A stretch of 64,000 nucleotides of DNA, from assembly GCA_032622095.1 (NCBI GenBank), contig CP136064.1:125847605-125911604 (forward strand), given 5' to 3'. The notes below the pieces were generated by a model, which saw only the letters and a program-made list of their open reading frames with translations, was not told the origin of the DNA and ran no database searches. The position numbers and the translations under genes are program-made. How positions within the stretch are numbered: the stretch's first letter is position 1; each line of letters begins with the position of its first letter. This document shows positions 12,540 through 23,574 of the stretch, one piece after another. This DNA is from Siphonodentalium dalli (Eukaryota; Mollusca; Scaphopoda; Gadilida; Siphonodentaliidae).

Positions 12540-13205
12540 TATATAGAGGATATGAAATGAGTGTTTCTCTCATATGATATTTATGAAACGAGTCTAAGAA
12601 TTTTCAGTTTTCTCGAGCCTCCGGCGAGAGAAAACTGAATATTCGTGACGAGTTTCATAAATATCATATGAGAGAAACACTCATTACATATTCTATTTAT
12701 CATATGACACCTATAAATTGATTATGATGTCCAAAACGCACACAAATCACTAAATAGCTATATGACATCGGCAGCAAAAGGTTAATGTGACGTCACTTCA
12801 TTGCACCCGAAGCCCAATTACACCTGGTGAACTAGCAGAAATAATATGCACGCGAAGATATAGTGCGCTATTCTGTTCTGAGTTTGTGACATTATATCGT
12901 ATGTTTATTAGATAAATACGAATTACATATTCTATTTATCGTATAACAATGTCCAAAACTATATATTTCAAGATTATAATTGCGAGTATTTCGGCATCGC
13001 GTTGATTGACGCGCACGAATTTGACCTGCATTTAGTTAGACATAAGGCTCGGCCCCGGCTGCCATTCAGCCAACCAGAACACACTTTTTGTCAACAAACC
13101 AATCAAATTATCGGAAGGTGATATGAACTAGTAGTTCATATGAAATTGATTTATGACATTCTTTCCAAAGTAAATAATGATTGAGTCATATGATAAAAAT
13201 ATTTA
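12540..13205. repeat. Foldback repeat cluster
   Basis: The core at about 12548-12693 is a long hairpin. GATATGAAATGAGTGTTTCT and CTCATATGATATTTATGAAA return in reverse complement after a short CTCGAGCCTCCGGCGAGAG loop. TACATATTCTATTTATC..AATGTCCAAAAC occurs at about 12686 and again at about 12926, and related CATATGAT blocks continue to 13195. The true element boundaries are not resolved. Confidence 0.6.
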
Positions 13206-13831
13206 CATCTTAGATCAATAATACTTCAGAAAAGATAGAAACGATGGGACAAAAGAATCGAGAAGGTACAGAAATGAAATAAGCCCTTTTATTTTATGTA
13301 TGGATTAATAAGCAACGCTCTTAGTTGTTCCATGGCGAACAAATATCGGGACATATAATTTTCCAAAGTAATTATATGACGGGAACAAGTCGTTCTACTG
13401 ACTAGCTACGTACCTAAATATCTTCATAAATCGGATCGGACACAAGATCACTAAACAACTAAATATAATGATATTGCATCAATTTATAGAGCTGTGGTGT
13501 TGTTCATTGCAAGTACGATGTGCAAGAGTAATACTGAGTATGTTATATAAATAGAACAATGTCACGCGTATAGTAGGGGAGAATGATTCAATCCGTAAGA
13601 GTATAGCAGTATGCAGCCAATCATAATCCAGGAAACTCAGATATATGAGATATAATAAAAATTAATATAGTCCTGCTTCGAAAGACAACGGTATAGCAGG
13701 CTGAAATACGGGGTCCGCATTGTGTTTGGCCTCAAATGTTGACTAACTTGTTTGAGTTATAAAATGTTCCCTGCTTTTGTCAAGCTATGTAATATGGCGC
13801 TTGAAATTGTGGCTGCCATGGTGATACTCAC
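13206..13831. other. Intron or downstream sequence, no exon found
   Basis: On the minus strand this is the start of the intron that follows the transmembrane exon (donor GTGAGT at 13831). No next exon could be recognised here. Confidence 0.3.
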
Positions 13832-13905
13832 GTCTTACACAGTAGAAAATACAGATGACGACCACACCAATAATAAGAATTGTAGCGAAAATCGGCCACC
13901 ATAAC
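13832..13905 (-). CDS. Exon 3: transmembrane segment, WBP1/VOPP1-like protein
   Basis: A 74-bp exon on the minus strand, preceded by ATTCATTCTTCAG and followed by GTGAGT. It reads G|TTA TGG TGG..., giving LWWPIFATILIIGVVVICIF and then YCVR: one hydrophobic helix followed by Cys and a basic residue. The initial G completes the GC left by exon 2 (GCG, Ala), so the junction reads CCGPTTCC-A-LWW. That matches the layout of WBP1/WBP1L/VOPP1-type proteins, where a CC..CC cluster directly precedes an LWW-starting membrane helix. An alternative donor GTAAGA would end the exon at 13839, in phase 0. In the known family the cytoplasmic tail carries PPxY motifs; that exon was not found. The family call is inferred from pattern, not from a search. 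Confidence 0.75.
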
Positions 13906-14039
13906 CTGAAGAATGAATGGATCTCAGAATATTAATACAAATCAAATGGACGTACATGTGACAATACAGGGTGTATTCGAATCAGACTCTAGTGAGGTAT
14001 AACTATCAGAGCGCCTACAGTCCGTATGTGATATTATTA

Positions 14040-14180
14040 GTTATCTTCGGCAACATCGGGGGTAGATGGAGATTTAATACCTGGATGTCGATTTTGAACC
14101 CCGAGGCGGAGCCGATGGGTTCAAAAAGAGACATCCAGGTATTAAATCTCCATGTACCCCACGATGTTGCCGAAGATAAC
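14040..14180. repeat. 141-bp palindrome in intron 2
   Basis: Arms of about 61 bp, nearly identical in inverted orientation (GTTATCTTCGGCAACATCGG and the complement ending at 14180; GGAGATTTAATACCTGGATG in both). They are separated by CGAGGCGGAGCCGAT. This is a typical foldback element with no coding capacity. The overlapping ORFs on both strands are artefacts of the palindrome. Confidence 0.85.
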
Positions 14181-14910
14181 GATTTTGTCCCCGCAAAATA
14201 ACCATGTCTCCTTAATTTAAGTGTGTTTTTCATAGGTTTTCCGATTAATTCACACCAATAAGAATACTTCAGTAGGTGACCTAAGGATCCGGCGTCAGGT
14301 GACGTCAAATTTGGCGTGCGAGAGCAACGTCACGATTGGTGGAAACTGCCAGTTCAAGGGTCATTCATATACCCCCGATGTTTCACGTGCTCACATACCC
14401 CCGATGTTTGGCGCACGTTCTCTTATACCCCGCTGTCAAGGGTGACGGGGGACATGGTGATTTAAACGTGGCGTTGTAGCCAATCGGATTGCTAGTTACA
14501 ACCGGATGTGGGGACAAATAGATATATCACATGAAACCCCTATAATATCATTGAAAAAATCCATTAAATATTGTCTTATCTCTCACTAGTGGGTAATAGC
14601 CGGTGCTGCCCGGGATACTTGGCATCGCGCCAAATAAATTACTGTGCGGATTAATACTGTTTAGAAAAGCCGCGCTTGACACAAATACCAGTCATTGCAA
14701 AATGATTGCTTTGTTCATTAAAGTTCAATTATTGTCTAACGAAAATAGGCACAAAAACAAAGAGGCAAATCGAGTGACTATATGTTCGTCGTATACGGTT
14801 GTGAAGCGTTTCAGCCAACATGTATTTTTCAGCTTCTTTTAAAGATTTTGATTTGTTAAAAAGGCATCAAGCTCTAGTTTTTTTCATGCGATATACAAGA
14901 TATTCAACTC

Positions 14911-15035
14911 GTTATGTTGGGATATAAGATTTTATGAAACACTTTTGATAAATTTGATTCACAACTCGTCTACGACTGGTTGTGAATCAAATTTATCAAA
15001 CTATAGTTTCATAAAATCTTATATCCCAACATAAC
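14911..15035. repeat. 125-bp palindrome in intron 2
   Basis: Arms GTTATGTTGGGATATAAGAT, TTTATGAAAC and TTGATAAATTTGATTCACAA return as reverse complements around a TCGTCTACGACTG loop. The right arm differs by a small insertion and a few substitutions. It could fold into a long stem in the transcript. Confidence 0.85.
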
Positions 15036-15644
15036 TCGTTGGAGATCCTCTATATATCAGATAATATTGAAATATATATGGTCCCTACTATCAAATTATG
15101 TACATGTATGTATAATTTTTGATTTTCAAATAAGCCATGTCCGTTCAAGGCCCTCGATCTAACAGACCAATAAGATATATAACGGAAAGTATTTTCTTTC
15201 ATAACCAGAGGACATATCCATGCATGAATGCACACGATCTGGTGCATTGATCTCCTTATAAATCATAAAGACTCGTGAGTGTTACAAATATATAAATAAA
15301 TGCAATTGCATGTTATCTAACTTTGAGGCCTGAAGATTGTGTGACGTTTATATAGTGCATTCCCTTATTTCACTCAAAGGGACATAATTAAGGCACTCGC
15401 AGTAGGTAAATGTGGAAAGGCAAACAGGTTTGTAAAACCATCATCTACGAGATTTAATTTGCTGGAACTATAGTTGCTGTTACAGTCATTTTATCAACAA
15501 GCATCGCCATAAGACATTTGCAAATCAATGTTATAGTTTAAAATATGTGTTTAGCTTTGACAATTGTAATGTAATCCTTCGCGTTGATCATAATTTCTTC
15601 AACTGTTTGCTGATAAAATGGCTGGCAATGTAACAATTATGTTT

Positions 15645-15993
15645 AAAGGGGGACTGTACACTAAATCCGGCCATTTATGGGACCATCTCCTTTTAGACTC
15701 AACATAATATATGCAACAACTGAATGAATTTTAGCCATGGATTAGTGCAAAATACGTTCATGTCCTCTGTGAGCGATGCAACAACATGTAAATTATAATG
15801 AAAATGAATTTATGACTCCAGCCATTTATTTATTTTCATTATAATTACCATGTTGTTTGCATCGTTCATAGAGCACATCAGCGTATTTTGCAGAAATCCA
15901 TGGCGCAAAGTCATTCATTTGTTGCATATTTTCTGTTGAGTATAAAAGGAGATGGTCCCATAACTGGCCGGATTTAGTGTACAGTGCCCATTT
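15645..15993. mobile_element. Foldback element of about 350 bp in intron 2
   Basis: The ends GGGGGACTGTACACTAAATC (left) and, on the right, the complement GGGCACTGTACACTAAATCC enclose imperfect inverted arms of about 150 bp. Both arms carry GGGACCATCTCCTTTTA, TTGCATA, CCATGGATT and CATTATAATT. TTTA lies at both outer flanks, possibly part of a target duplication. It is a non-autonomous DNA-type element, and the short ORFs within it are not genes. Confidence 0.75.
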
Positions 15994-16217
15994 AGGTAGC
16001 AAAGGCTTTAACATGCGATATCTCGTCATCGAAGAGTTATTAATGGTAAAAATAAGAACAAACTCAATTTATTATGCCATGTTCTTCGAAGTGATGATGG
16101 TTGTACACATGTTGTACACACTGTTATCAGTTATCACATTTACCCACTGCAAGTACCTTATGTCCCTTTATCATATCTTTCGGGCCAGATATTATATCAC
16201 CACACATACACACTTAC

Positions 16218-16320
16218 GCACAGCACGTCGTTGGACCACAGCAGAATTGACCGTCCTTGCAATAGTAGGTCAGGTATCTTGTGTTTGAACACTCCATTTT
16301 TGCAAGAACGTGGCTCACAT
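16218..16320 (-). CDS. Exon 2: Cys-rich ectodomain, WBP1/VOPP1-like protein
   Basis: A 103-bp minus-strand exon with a strong acceptor (ATTATTTGTTGCAG) and a consensus donor (GTAAGTGTG). The frame is AT|GTG AGC...TGC TGT|GC. It encodes VSHVLAKMECSNTRYL followed by TYYCKDGQFCCGPTTCC, seven Cys in 33 codons. The leading AT joins the G of exon 1 (GAT, Asp). The trailing GC joins the G of exon 3. VSHVLA fits the end of a signal peptide, so the mature chain would begin near KMECSN. The Y.C..G..CCG...CC spacing followed by LWW in the next exon is the signature used for the family call. Intron 2 is 2312 bp (13906-16217). Confidence 0.78.
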
Positions 16321-17209
16321 CTGCAACAAATAATGTGGTCCATATAAAATATATTTTTGAAATACAAATAGCATAGTCAAGGTATCACCATTTTGTATTT
16401 CAGATTTCAGTTATATCATAATACATGTATACAGCTGTTTCGACCAAAGGCCAATGGGTTTATTCAAGATACGGGCGGCGTTGGCGGTGGGTATGCTGTT
16501 AAAATATTCACCTCCGCCAAAAACCACCATAAGCAGAAAGAATAGTAATATTTTGACAGACCTTGTTCTTATACCAATCAGAAATATGGCATAAACAGTA
16601 TGTTATTGTCAAATGGTTTTCCTTTGTTGTGAAAACAAAGGCTAAAAAACGTTACAGAACCAGGCTTTTGTTTAGATACGGATATGGTAAACATAAAGAG
16701 CGTTATTTGTTACAGTTTTCCTGATATGGAAATAATAAAGAGCGTTTATACAATTTGTGTGTGATTAACCAATATAATTTGAGCTGTGTTATGTAAACAG
16801 AAGCAAAACTTCTGCAGCACGAGCAGGCTCTTGTCTAAGTACACCATCGTACTCAGTGACGGCAATATATGAACAAAACTATATATATTGTAATATCCTT
16901 CTGTTGATGGCGATTTTAAGTCGTGTCGGTGCTTGCATGACATTATACTGCTACACATCAGGTTATTGGACTTGTAAAATTGTACAGACAAAGCACGACA
17001 GGGCCTCAATTTCAATTGTGTTCGCATGTACAATGTCCACGTTTTGTGTCAAGGCGAAAACCAATAATTGAGAACAAAAAACAAAAAACAAAAACAAAAA
17101 CAAACAAACACATGACTTATTGACGATGGGAAAGGAGTTTGAAATATGCACACAATGACTCACGGAGGTAGCCGGACTCACTTATTACAGAACATACTTT
17201 AAGTTACAC

Positions 17210-17308
17210 GGCTTGTTGGGGGGAATATGGTATGGTATGCCCGAGTGAGGCTCTTAACGAGAGTCGATCGGGGCATATCACACTGGAATGTCCCTCCCAA
17301 AACAAGCC
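17210..17308. repeat. Imperfect 99-bp hairpin in intron 1
   Basis: GGCTTGTTGGGGGG..GGTATGCCC at the left pairs imperfectly with GGGGCATATC..CCCTCCCAAAACAAGCC at the right. Confidence 0.6.
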
Positions 17309-17333
17309 ATGCAACATATTTATCTCATCCGAA

Positions 17334-17336
<3 letters not shown>

Positions 17337-17368
<32 letters not shown>

Positions 17369-17395
17369 TCTCTCTCTCTCTATCTCTCTCTCTCT
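17337..17395. repeat. (CT)n microsatellite
   Basis: Nearly uninterrupted CT dinucleotide run of about 58 bp with a few substitutions. It produces a spurious Ser/Leu-repeat frame. Confidence 0.95.
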
Positions 17396-18394
17396 AAATA
17401 TGGTTGCTTTTAAATATCCGAAATTTGTCGGCTGATGTGAAACAAAACCGAGCCAAGCAATGTAACTTCTGATTTTGAGAAATCATATATAGACCAATAA
17501 ACTTCAAAATATTACACATATGAAGCGCCCAAGCTCAGTCAATTAAGCGTTGTATATATATAGCATCAACTTAACCAACACATCACAAATCAACGTGGCG
17601 TTCAACAACGACTATCCATTGCGAAACTATTCCCGGACAAATACACAATGTATAAGCCAAGGGGAATACGATATTTGTTGTCCTTGTAAATGGTGTCTTC
17701 TCAAAATAGTGATAACAGAATTGAGGGCTAATACGAAATATTAACTAGCAAAATATATTGTTCTATCCGGAATTTCTATCCGTTGCGTTAAAACAATGAC
17801 TAAAATATTAGAATATGCTACCATCCAGGCGGTAGTGAGGGAGCGGTTGAAGAAAAAAACAAAGCCCGACCGGGGGGGGGGGGGGGGGGGGGGGTGCAAA
17901 TGGAATTACACGCAAACTTGTGAGTTTTATATGGTTCAAGTTAAGAATTCGATGGTGGACACCACCCTCCTAACGCCGAGCCCATCTTTAGCCACGTCCC
18001 GTGCAATGGGTCGAGACTATGTCTATAGCACAACCTTTCATTAATGCAGCCAACAAAGTTATTTGTGAAAAGATTGGCCTTCCGTTATGTGCTAGAAGCC
18101 GCCTCGAGGAGTTGATTGTAAAACCAGGCTTAAAATTACAACTTTATCGATGACATTTGCACATGAAATCTTGCATTAAATAGGTTAACGTATATCTGAC
18201 AGCAATTTCATGGAATTCATGAACCTTTGAGCGAGAAATTTGTAGTGAAAGGTTACTATAGTCAATGGGACACATCTACCCGTTCCAAATTCCAATCGGT
18301 GTATGCTTCCCATTGGAAGTACCCAAGTGACCGTGACGATGTTCAACGATTTACCCGTACCCGTTCCCGTCGGACGGGTGTCGCAAACTCGCTA

Positions 18395-18647
18395 ATAGAG
18401 AGGTTTCGCAAACTCACAGATAGACTTGCGACTATACGTTTAGCTAATCGTATCCGTAAAAAAACTGACTGTGTCTGTATTTTAAAACATATTTTGCGGT
18501 ACACACCGAAGGAATTGATATACCCGTCGCACGGTTAGGAAATTACGGCTACGGTTAGAAGGTGTGCATAATTTGATTACGTAGTACCATATTAACGTCG
18601 CCCTAAACGTATCCGTTGTCTATCCGTGACATGCGAAACCTCTCTAT
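18395..18647. mobile_element. 253-bp MITE with TA target site in intron 1
   Basis: Terminal inverted repeats ATAGAGAGGTTTCGCA and its complement extend imperfectly for about 45 bp (both carry GATAGAC and TACGTTTAG). TA flanks each end (18393-18394 and 18648-18649). No coding capacity. The short plus-strand frame crossing it is not a gene. Confidence 0.8.
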
Positions 18648-18766
18648 TATGTGGTAGGTAAACATTTATTCCGAACACGATGTTGTGTTTGTGCGACTTT
18701 GTTCGTTTGTTTTTTGTGCAACGATGAATTTTAAAATATGGAGAAAAAGCAAACAGTCAACTTTAC

Positions 18767-18818
18767 CGAATAAGAAGTTAAGCAACACAACTAAAACGCC
18801 GCGCATTGTATAATCCAT
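18767..18818 (-). CDS. Exon 1: signal peptide, WBP1/VOPP1-like protein
   Basis: The minus-strand ATG at 18818 has good context (AAACATGG) and starts MDYTMRGVLVVLLNFLF, then G|GTAAAG. The 17 codons form a signal-peptide start: a positive charge, then a hydrophobic core. The single trailing G is exactly the phase needed by exon 2 (G+AT, Asp), giving a continuous signal sequence through VSHVLA. The same frame is open upstream to another ATG at 18914. I chose 18818 because it puts the hydrophobic core near the N-terminus and has the better start context. The promoter and 5' UTR were not identified. Joined coding length of the three exons is 76 codons, incomplete at the C-terminus. Confidence 0.68.
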
Positions 18819-19002
18819 GTTTGTCTCGAATTGTACTTCAACGCAACTGATGGCCACGAGCGTACCGGCAAAATGCGCATGCGTCGGTCGAGTGTCCTCT
18901 TGACGTTTGGCCATCCCTTTGTCAGATAATTCATGTAACTGATTTCCGGACTCCCAAGTACATGCTCCATCCCCACTGATTCGTGCACGTAATTACCATT
19001 AA

Positions 19003-19436
19003 GGTGGCTCTGAGCTGACCATTTTCCACCCTTGTAGAAATCTCAGTTTCTATATACCAGTACCAGTTATGAATTTAAAAGATTTGAACTTGTCTGAACT
19101 ATAGGTACTGTTGAACTTCAAAGGGAGATAATATATGACTCAGAATTTGTGGATATGTTATTATTTCAGGTGAAATCATAATTCTTAAAAAAACTAAATT
19201 AAATTGAGATGTAGCTGATCCTTCAGGAAATCGTGAAAACTGATATTGCTATCCAGTATAACGGATGGTTTATTAGTTCAAATAAATTAAATTTGGCAGG
19301 AAAAATTAACTTTTGTCTTGAAAACGAAACGAATCATCAAGTTTGGAGATGTCGCTTTGTTTATGAAATATTTATTTTCTAAAAACGTTCCATGGCTTTA
19401 TATATAAGTGTCGAAACAAGCCATCTCTGTGCTACC
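19003..19436. mobile_element. 434-bp MITE with TTAA flanks
   Basis: TTAA (18999-19002) precedes GGTGGCTCTGAG, and the right end reads CTCTGTGCTACC followed by TTAA (19437-19440). The inverted ends match imperfectly (GGTGGCTC-TGAG versus GGTAGCACAGAG). The TTAA duplication suggests a piggyBac-like origin, but the family is unproven. It lies just upstream of the first coding exon of the minus-strand gene. Confidence 0.6.
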
Positions 19437-20028
19437 TTAATGTGGCCACTGAAGTTCCTTAAGGACGACCCTTCAAATTATACACTTATTATACGTAAGT
19501 GGGTAAGCTATATGCGCGTTGAACGTCAATAAAACATCTGGTTGTAAATGTATCTATCAGCCATACGCATGTTCTACATAAACGTACATGCATATCTGAC
19601 GTACATATATCCGTCAGATAACGTCAATTTTACTTTTATGAAGGGTTTGATGAATCCCAGAAAAATGTCATCATGTAAAAGATGTATTATATTTCCTCTG
19701 TGTATGGCGGGCATGGAGAGCTTATCCAAAAATGACAAAATCACTCTTTTATTGGGAAAGATTACCGACGACATAAAAAATAAATTAGACGGTGGCGTTG
19801 AATTGATATATTTTTCGTTAGTCATACTGGCCATCTTTGGCATATTTGGGTATCTTATACATAATAGAATGTGCATGTTCACGCACGTACACGTGTATAC
19901 AGATACAATGAGGTGCATTATGCTCGTACGTGCTATCTAGACACTGACAATGGTGTATTTATGTTTATACGTCCATGTTATGTTCCGTGTGTCATGTTAT
20001 GGTACGTATTTGTACGAAATTTCGACGT

Positions 20029-20247
20029 GTTGAAACCACTGTTATGTAAACAAAATTGTACGGTGATTTCTCAACAAACATGTATAAAATTCAATTATTT
20101 TAGTCCGAGTATAATTTTCAGAATATTTTCAATGGTTTGACCTTTTCCAATGTTTACAATCAAGTTTCGATTAAAACATAGGATTAATTTAACTTTTATC
20201 AGAATTCCACTGTAACAGTAATGTTTACATAACAATGGTTTTGACAT
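20029..20247. mobile_element. Short inverted-repeat element
   Basis: GTTGAAACCACTGTTATGTA at the left and its near reverse complement at 20215-20247 (TTTACATAACAATGGTTTTGAC) enclose about 155 bp. The arms are about 30 bp with a few mismatches. The sequence that follows (GAGAGTTATTAATAATAACA) resembles 16030-16060, so a wider repeat family may be involved. Confidence 0.5.
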
Positions 20248-20469
20248 GCACAATCTCATTATTGGAGAGTTATTAATAATAACAATAAGAACAAAATCAA
20301 TATATATTTTTAAATGTAATTGTTGATGATAGTTGTTTTACAGACTTTTATGTTAGTTCACATCATGAACCCAATTCGTAAGCCTTTAGTAAGTTTATTA
20401 AAACGATTCTTTTATCCAAAGAAGATACGTGCCCTTCGCCTATACCAATTGTGGATTTCTTGCACGTTC

Positions 20470-22425
20470 AATCACACACGATAGCCGCCCTTGCGCCTAA
20501 AACGAAACTCAATTGAACTCATGCATGGAGAAAATCGTTCTGAAATCCTTATCCGCCCACTTCTCAAATAATAATATTCTATTCCAATATCAATCAGGAT
20601 TTGTCCCCGGGCATAGCACAACTTTCCGGTTACTTGAGATATACCACACCATGCGCCAGGCCCTCGATGAGAAGTTAAATAAGTCAGCAATATTTTGCGA
20701 TATGTCCAAAGCGTTTGAGAGAGTCTTGCGCATGGGGTTGTTATTCAAACTAGAACAATACGGAGTTGCTGGAAACATCCACAACTGGCTCAACAGCTAT
20801 CTCTCCAACAGACCACAACGTGTCTTAGTTGGTAACTCCTGTTCTGATTACCACATTATTCCGGCAGGAGTCCCACAGGGATGTATCCTTGGACCTATCT
20901 TATTCCTGACATATATAAATGACGTGACATCGACCATACACTCCTGTACTCGTATGTATGCAGATGACACATGTTTTTTCACTGCCCAACCATCAGTCGA
21001 CGACAGTTCGCGGGAACTATTCGAAGATTTGGATAGAGTATCTTGCTGGTCGAAACAATGGTTGGTTACATTCAATGCAGATAAAACAAAATCTATGGTG
21101 TTTTCGCTCACTCCCTCCGAAGATTATTTGGATCTTGATCTTGATGATCGCGACATTAAGCAAGTAGCTTGCCACAAACATCTTGGAATTTCTATACAAT
21201 AAAATTTTCATTGGGACACTCATATCAATGAAATCTGCAGTCGAGTGGCAACCAGACTGTCACAACTAAGGAGAATAAAATTTCTTGTAAATAGACAAAC
21301 CCTCGAAATAATGTTCAAAACTTATGTACTCCAGATTCTGGAATACGGAGACGTTGTCTGGGACAATGCCCCCATTGCCTCCTCCGGAAACTCGACCGCC
21401 TATATATTGACGCCGGTAGAATAGTAAGTGTCGTGACACGTTCGGTATCAGATGGCAGAGTATTATTCGAACTCGGATGGGCTCCCCTTAAAGAAAGACG
21501 AAACCTTCATAAAATGCATACCTGGAACAAAATATTAACAAATCACGTCCCAAACTACCTCACAAATTTACTACCCCATACTGTCAGTGAAACATCTCGA
21601 TACCCCATCAGAAACCCTTTGCGATACATAAGCTACTTCACTAATACGGCCCGTTTCAAATCGAGTTTCATCCCGTCCATGATCGATGAATGGAATTTAT
21701 CATGCAAAACCACTACCGACAACAAAAAACTTACCGACCCCTCATCAGAACCAACCAAAGATGAAATCATAAGTAACATGTATAAAACTTTTTGCAAACA
21801 AGAAATTACTATAAAAAACCCCATCATACTATAACGCTGGTCAGAGGAAACTAAACATACTGCACTGTAGACTCAGAAATAACTGCAGTGATCTAAACTT
21901 CGACAAATATGAAAATTACATCTCGGCTCAACCATCATGTAGTTGTGGTCATCCATGTGAAGACGCTAACCATTTTTTCTTCAGCTGTCCTTGGTACGCA
22001 GACTCCAGAGAACTTATGTGGGCAAGGTTGGATGAACTTAATGTATCTATCGTCTCTGAAAAAGATTTCCTGTTCGGCATCCCGCACTATAGTGAAGCAA
22101 TAAATACGCGCATTTTCGAGACAGTCCATTCATTTATTTCCTCGACAGACCGCTTCTCATAAATGTTACTCTACCCCCTACCGCGACACCATAGGCACTC
22201 CAAACAGCTACAGCATGCAGCATCCACTTTAAATACAAATTTTGAACCTATCTCTAAATACTTTTATTAGCAGCCGAATGCCAGAGGAGAGCTAGGGTCT
22301 CTGATAAGTTCCACAACTTGTGCCCCGATCCTCTGTGCCCACACAACTATCTATGTCTATAATAATATGTGTAATTCGTATATACATTTGTGGGTCACAA
22401 TAAATATGTTCAATAAAAACATCAT
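20470..22425 (+). mobile_element. 5'-truncated LINE with RT (YADD)
   Basis: The RT starts within the fingers (KIVLKSLSAHF). The 20513-21202 frame then holds motif A (IFCDMSKAFERV), motif B (AGVPQGCILGPILFLTYIND) and motif C YADD at 20957-20968, up to HKHLGIS. After a stop the frame shifts, and the C-terminal region continues at 21433-21834 (YLTNLLPHTV..RNPLRY) and about 21850-22160. The last part has a zinc-finger-like CSCGHPCEDANHFFFSC near 21935-21990. A 3' UTR ends near 22425 in a poorly A-rich AATAAATATGTTCAATAAAA. The endonuclease and ORF1 are absent. Domain order fits Jockey/CR1-like elements. The copy is dead. Confidence 0.9.
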
Positions 22426-22429
22426 GTTT

Positions 22430-22910
22430 GCCTTGATACAAGTGGGGTTATCGACGTGACAGTCATTGGACAAGTTTGACGTCATCAATCATCTGCATGG
22501 CAAAATAATTATGCAAAAGCTGATGAGCAATTGGTTTCGGTAAATTTGTTTTCTTTTTAAATTGGAAACATCACATAGGTGGCATACGTTGTGTGGCTCA
22601 TTAAATACTCTAATTGCGATTATTCCCCAAAGAGCATATCGACCTAGTAGTTTCTGCGTTTCAAAGTATTTCATCCATAAGTACAGTGTTCCCTAATTGA
22701 TCATGAAATTATTCAATTACAGCATTATATGTTATTTCAGGTCACATAGTTCAACATCATCAAACAACTTTCTATAGTCACGTCAATTTACTGTTGTAAC
22801 AGCTGGTAAGCATGCGTTTTTCTTATGATACTGATATATCACAGATAGCGACAAACCGTGGTTTGAGAATCTAAGATTCATAATTTAATTTGCGTCTGAA
22901 TAGTTTGGGT
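22430..22910. other. No feature recognised
   Basis: AT-rich non-coding sequence between two repeat features. Nothing supportable was seen. Confidence 0.4.
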
Positions 22911-22916
22911 TCCCGA

Positions 22917-23056
22917 CACAGGTCCCCAGAACAAAATTTGACCCCACCCCCTATGATACACAGGTCCCCAGAAAATTTTTTGACCCCAACCCCTATGATA
23001 CAAGGATTATGTATCATAGTGGGTGGGGTCAAATTATTTTCTGGGGACCTGTGGTT
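22917..23056. repeat. Foldback with a duplicated arm
   Basis: ACACAGGTCCCCAGAA..TTTGACCCC..CCCTATGATACA occurs twice in direct orientation (22917-22962 and 22960-23002) and once inverted (about 23008-23056). The result is a hairpin with one extra arm copy. Confidence 0.8.
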
Positions 23057-23261
23057 CCTGATACACGTTATGCAGTTCTCACAAAATAATGAAATTATAC
23101 AGAGAAAACAATTAAATGTCTATTCATTGTATCGATTTGGAACAATTGGGTCACATTCGTCATCTTTTGTTTAAGAAGGCGCCACTGTCGTGAATATTCA
23201 AACAATCTCAATTTCAAACCATCAATTTGAAGGAAAAAATCATTATCCCATCTGAAATCTG

Positions 23262-23482
23262 CGATTTTTCATTGCATATCTTAGTTTTTTTGGCAGCCAT
23301 TTGCGGGCCTGTAAAGCAACATAAATGTTATTAAACCAAGTTTTCAATAATTTGACAGACATAAATACTGAATACTGATTCATTTTTTCAGACATATATA
23401 GTTTTATGGTGATTTTTCCTTAACAAAAAAAAAAGTTCTGCAAATGGCTGCCAAAAAAAAAAAATATGCAATGAAAAATATT
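23262..23482. mobile_element. Inverted-repeat element of about 220 bp
   Basis: The left end ATTTTTCATTGCATAT with TTTTTTTGGCAGCCATTTGC pairs with the right end GCAAATGGCTGCCAAAAAAA..ATATGCAATGAAAAAT. No coding capacity. It lies about 100 bp upstream of the next LINE. Confidence 0.75.
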
Positions 23483-23574
23483 TTATTTATTTTCTCGCAG
23501 ACAGTCATGCTTTCATATCCTTCATCCCATTTTCCTCTCTTCTGATTGGCTGAGAGTGCGTCACATGGCGGGCC

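Larger units (their letters stand above)
16321..18766 (-). other. Intron 1 of the Cys-rich membrane protein gene
   Basis: A 2446-bp intron from donor GTAAAG (18766) to acceptor TTGCAG (16321). It contains a 99-bp hairpin at 17210-17308, a (CT)n tract at 17337-17395, a G23 tract at 17872-17894 and the MITE at 18395-18647. No other coding sequence was recognised. Confidence 0.6.

Noticed and set aside
17232-17435. ORF with a Ser-Leu repeat
   Set aside because: Translation of the (CT)n microsatellite.
19548-19940. 130-codon plus-strand ORF with a hydrophobic segment near its end
   Set aside because: Could be a small membrane protein, but a 114-codon ORF overlaps on the other strand and nothing else supports expression.
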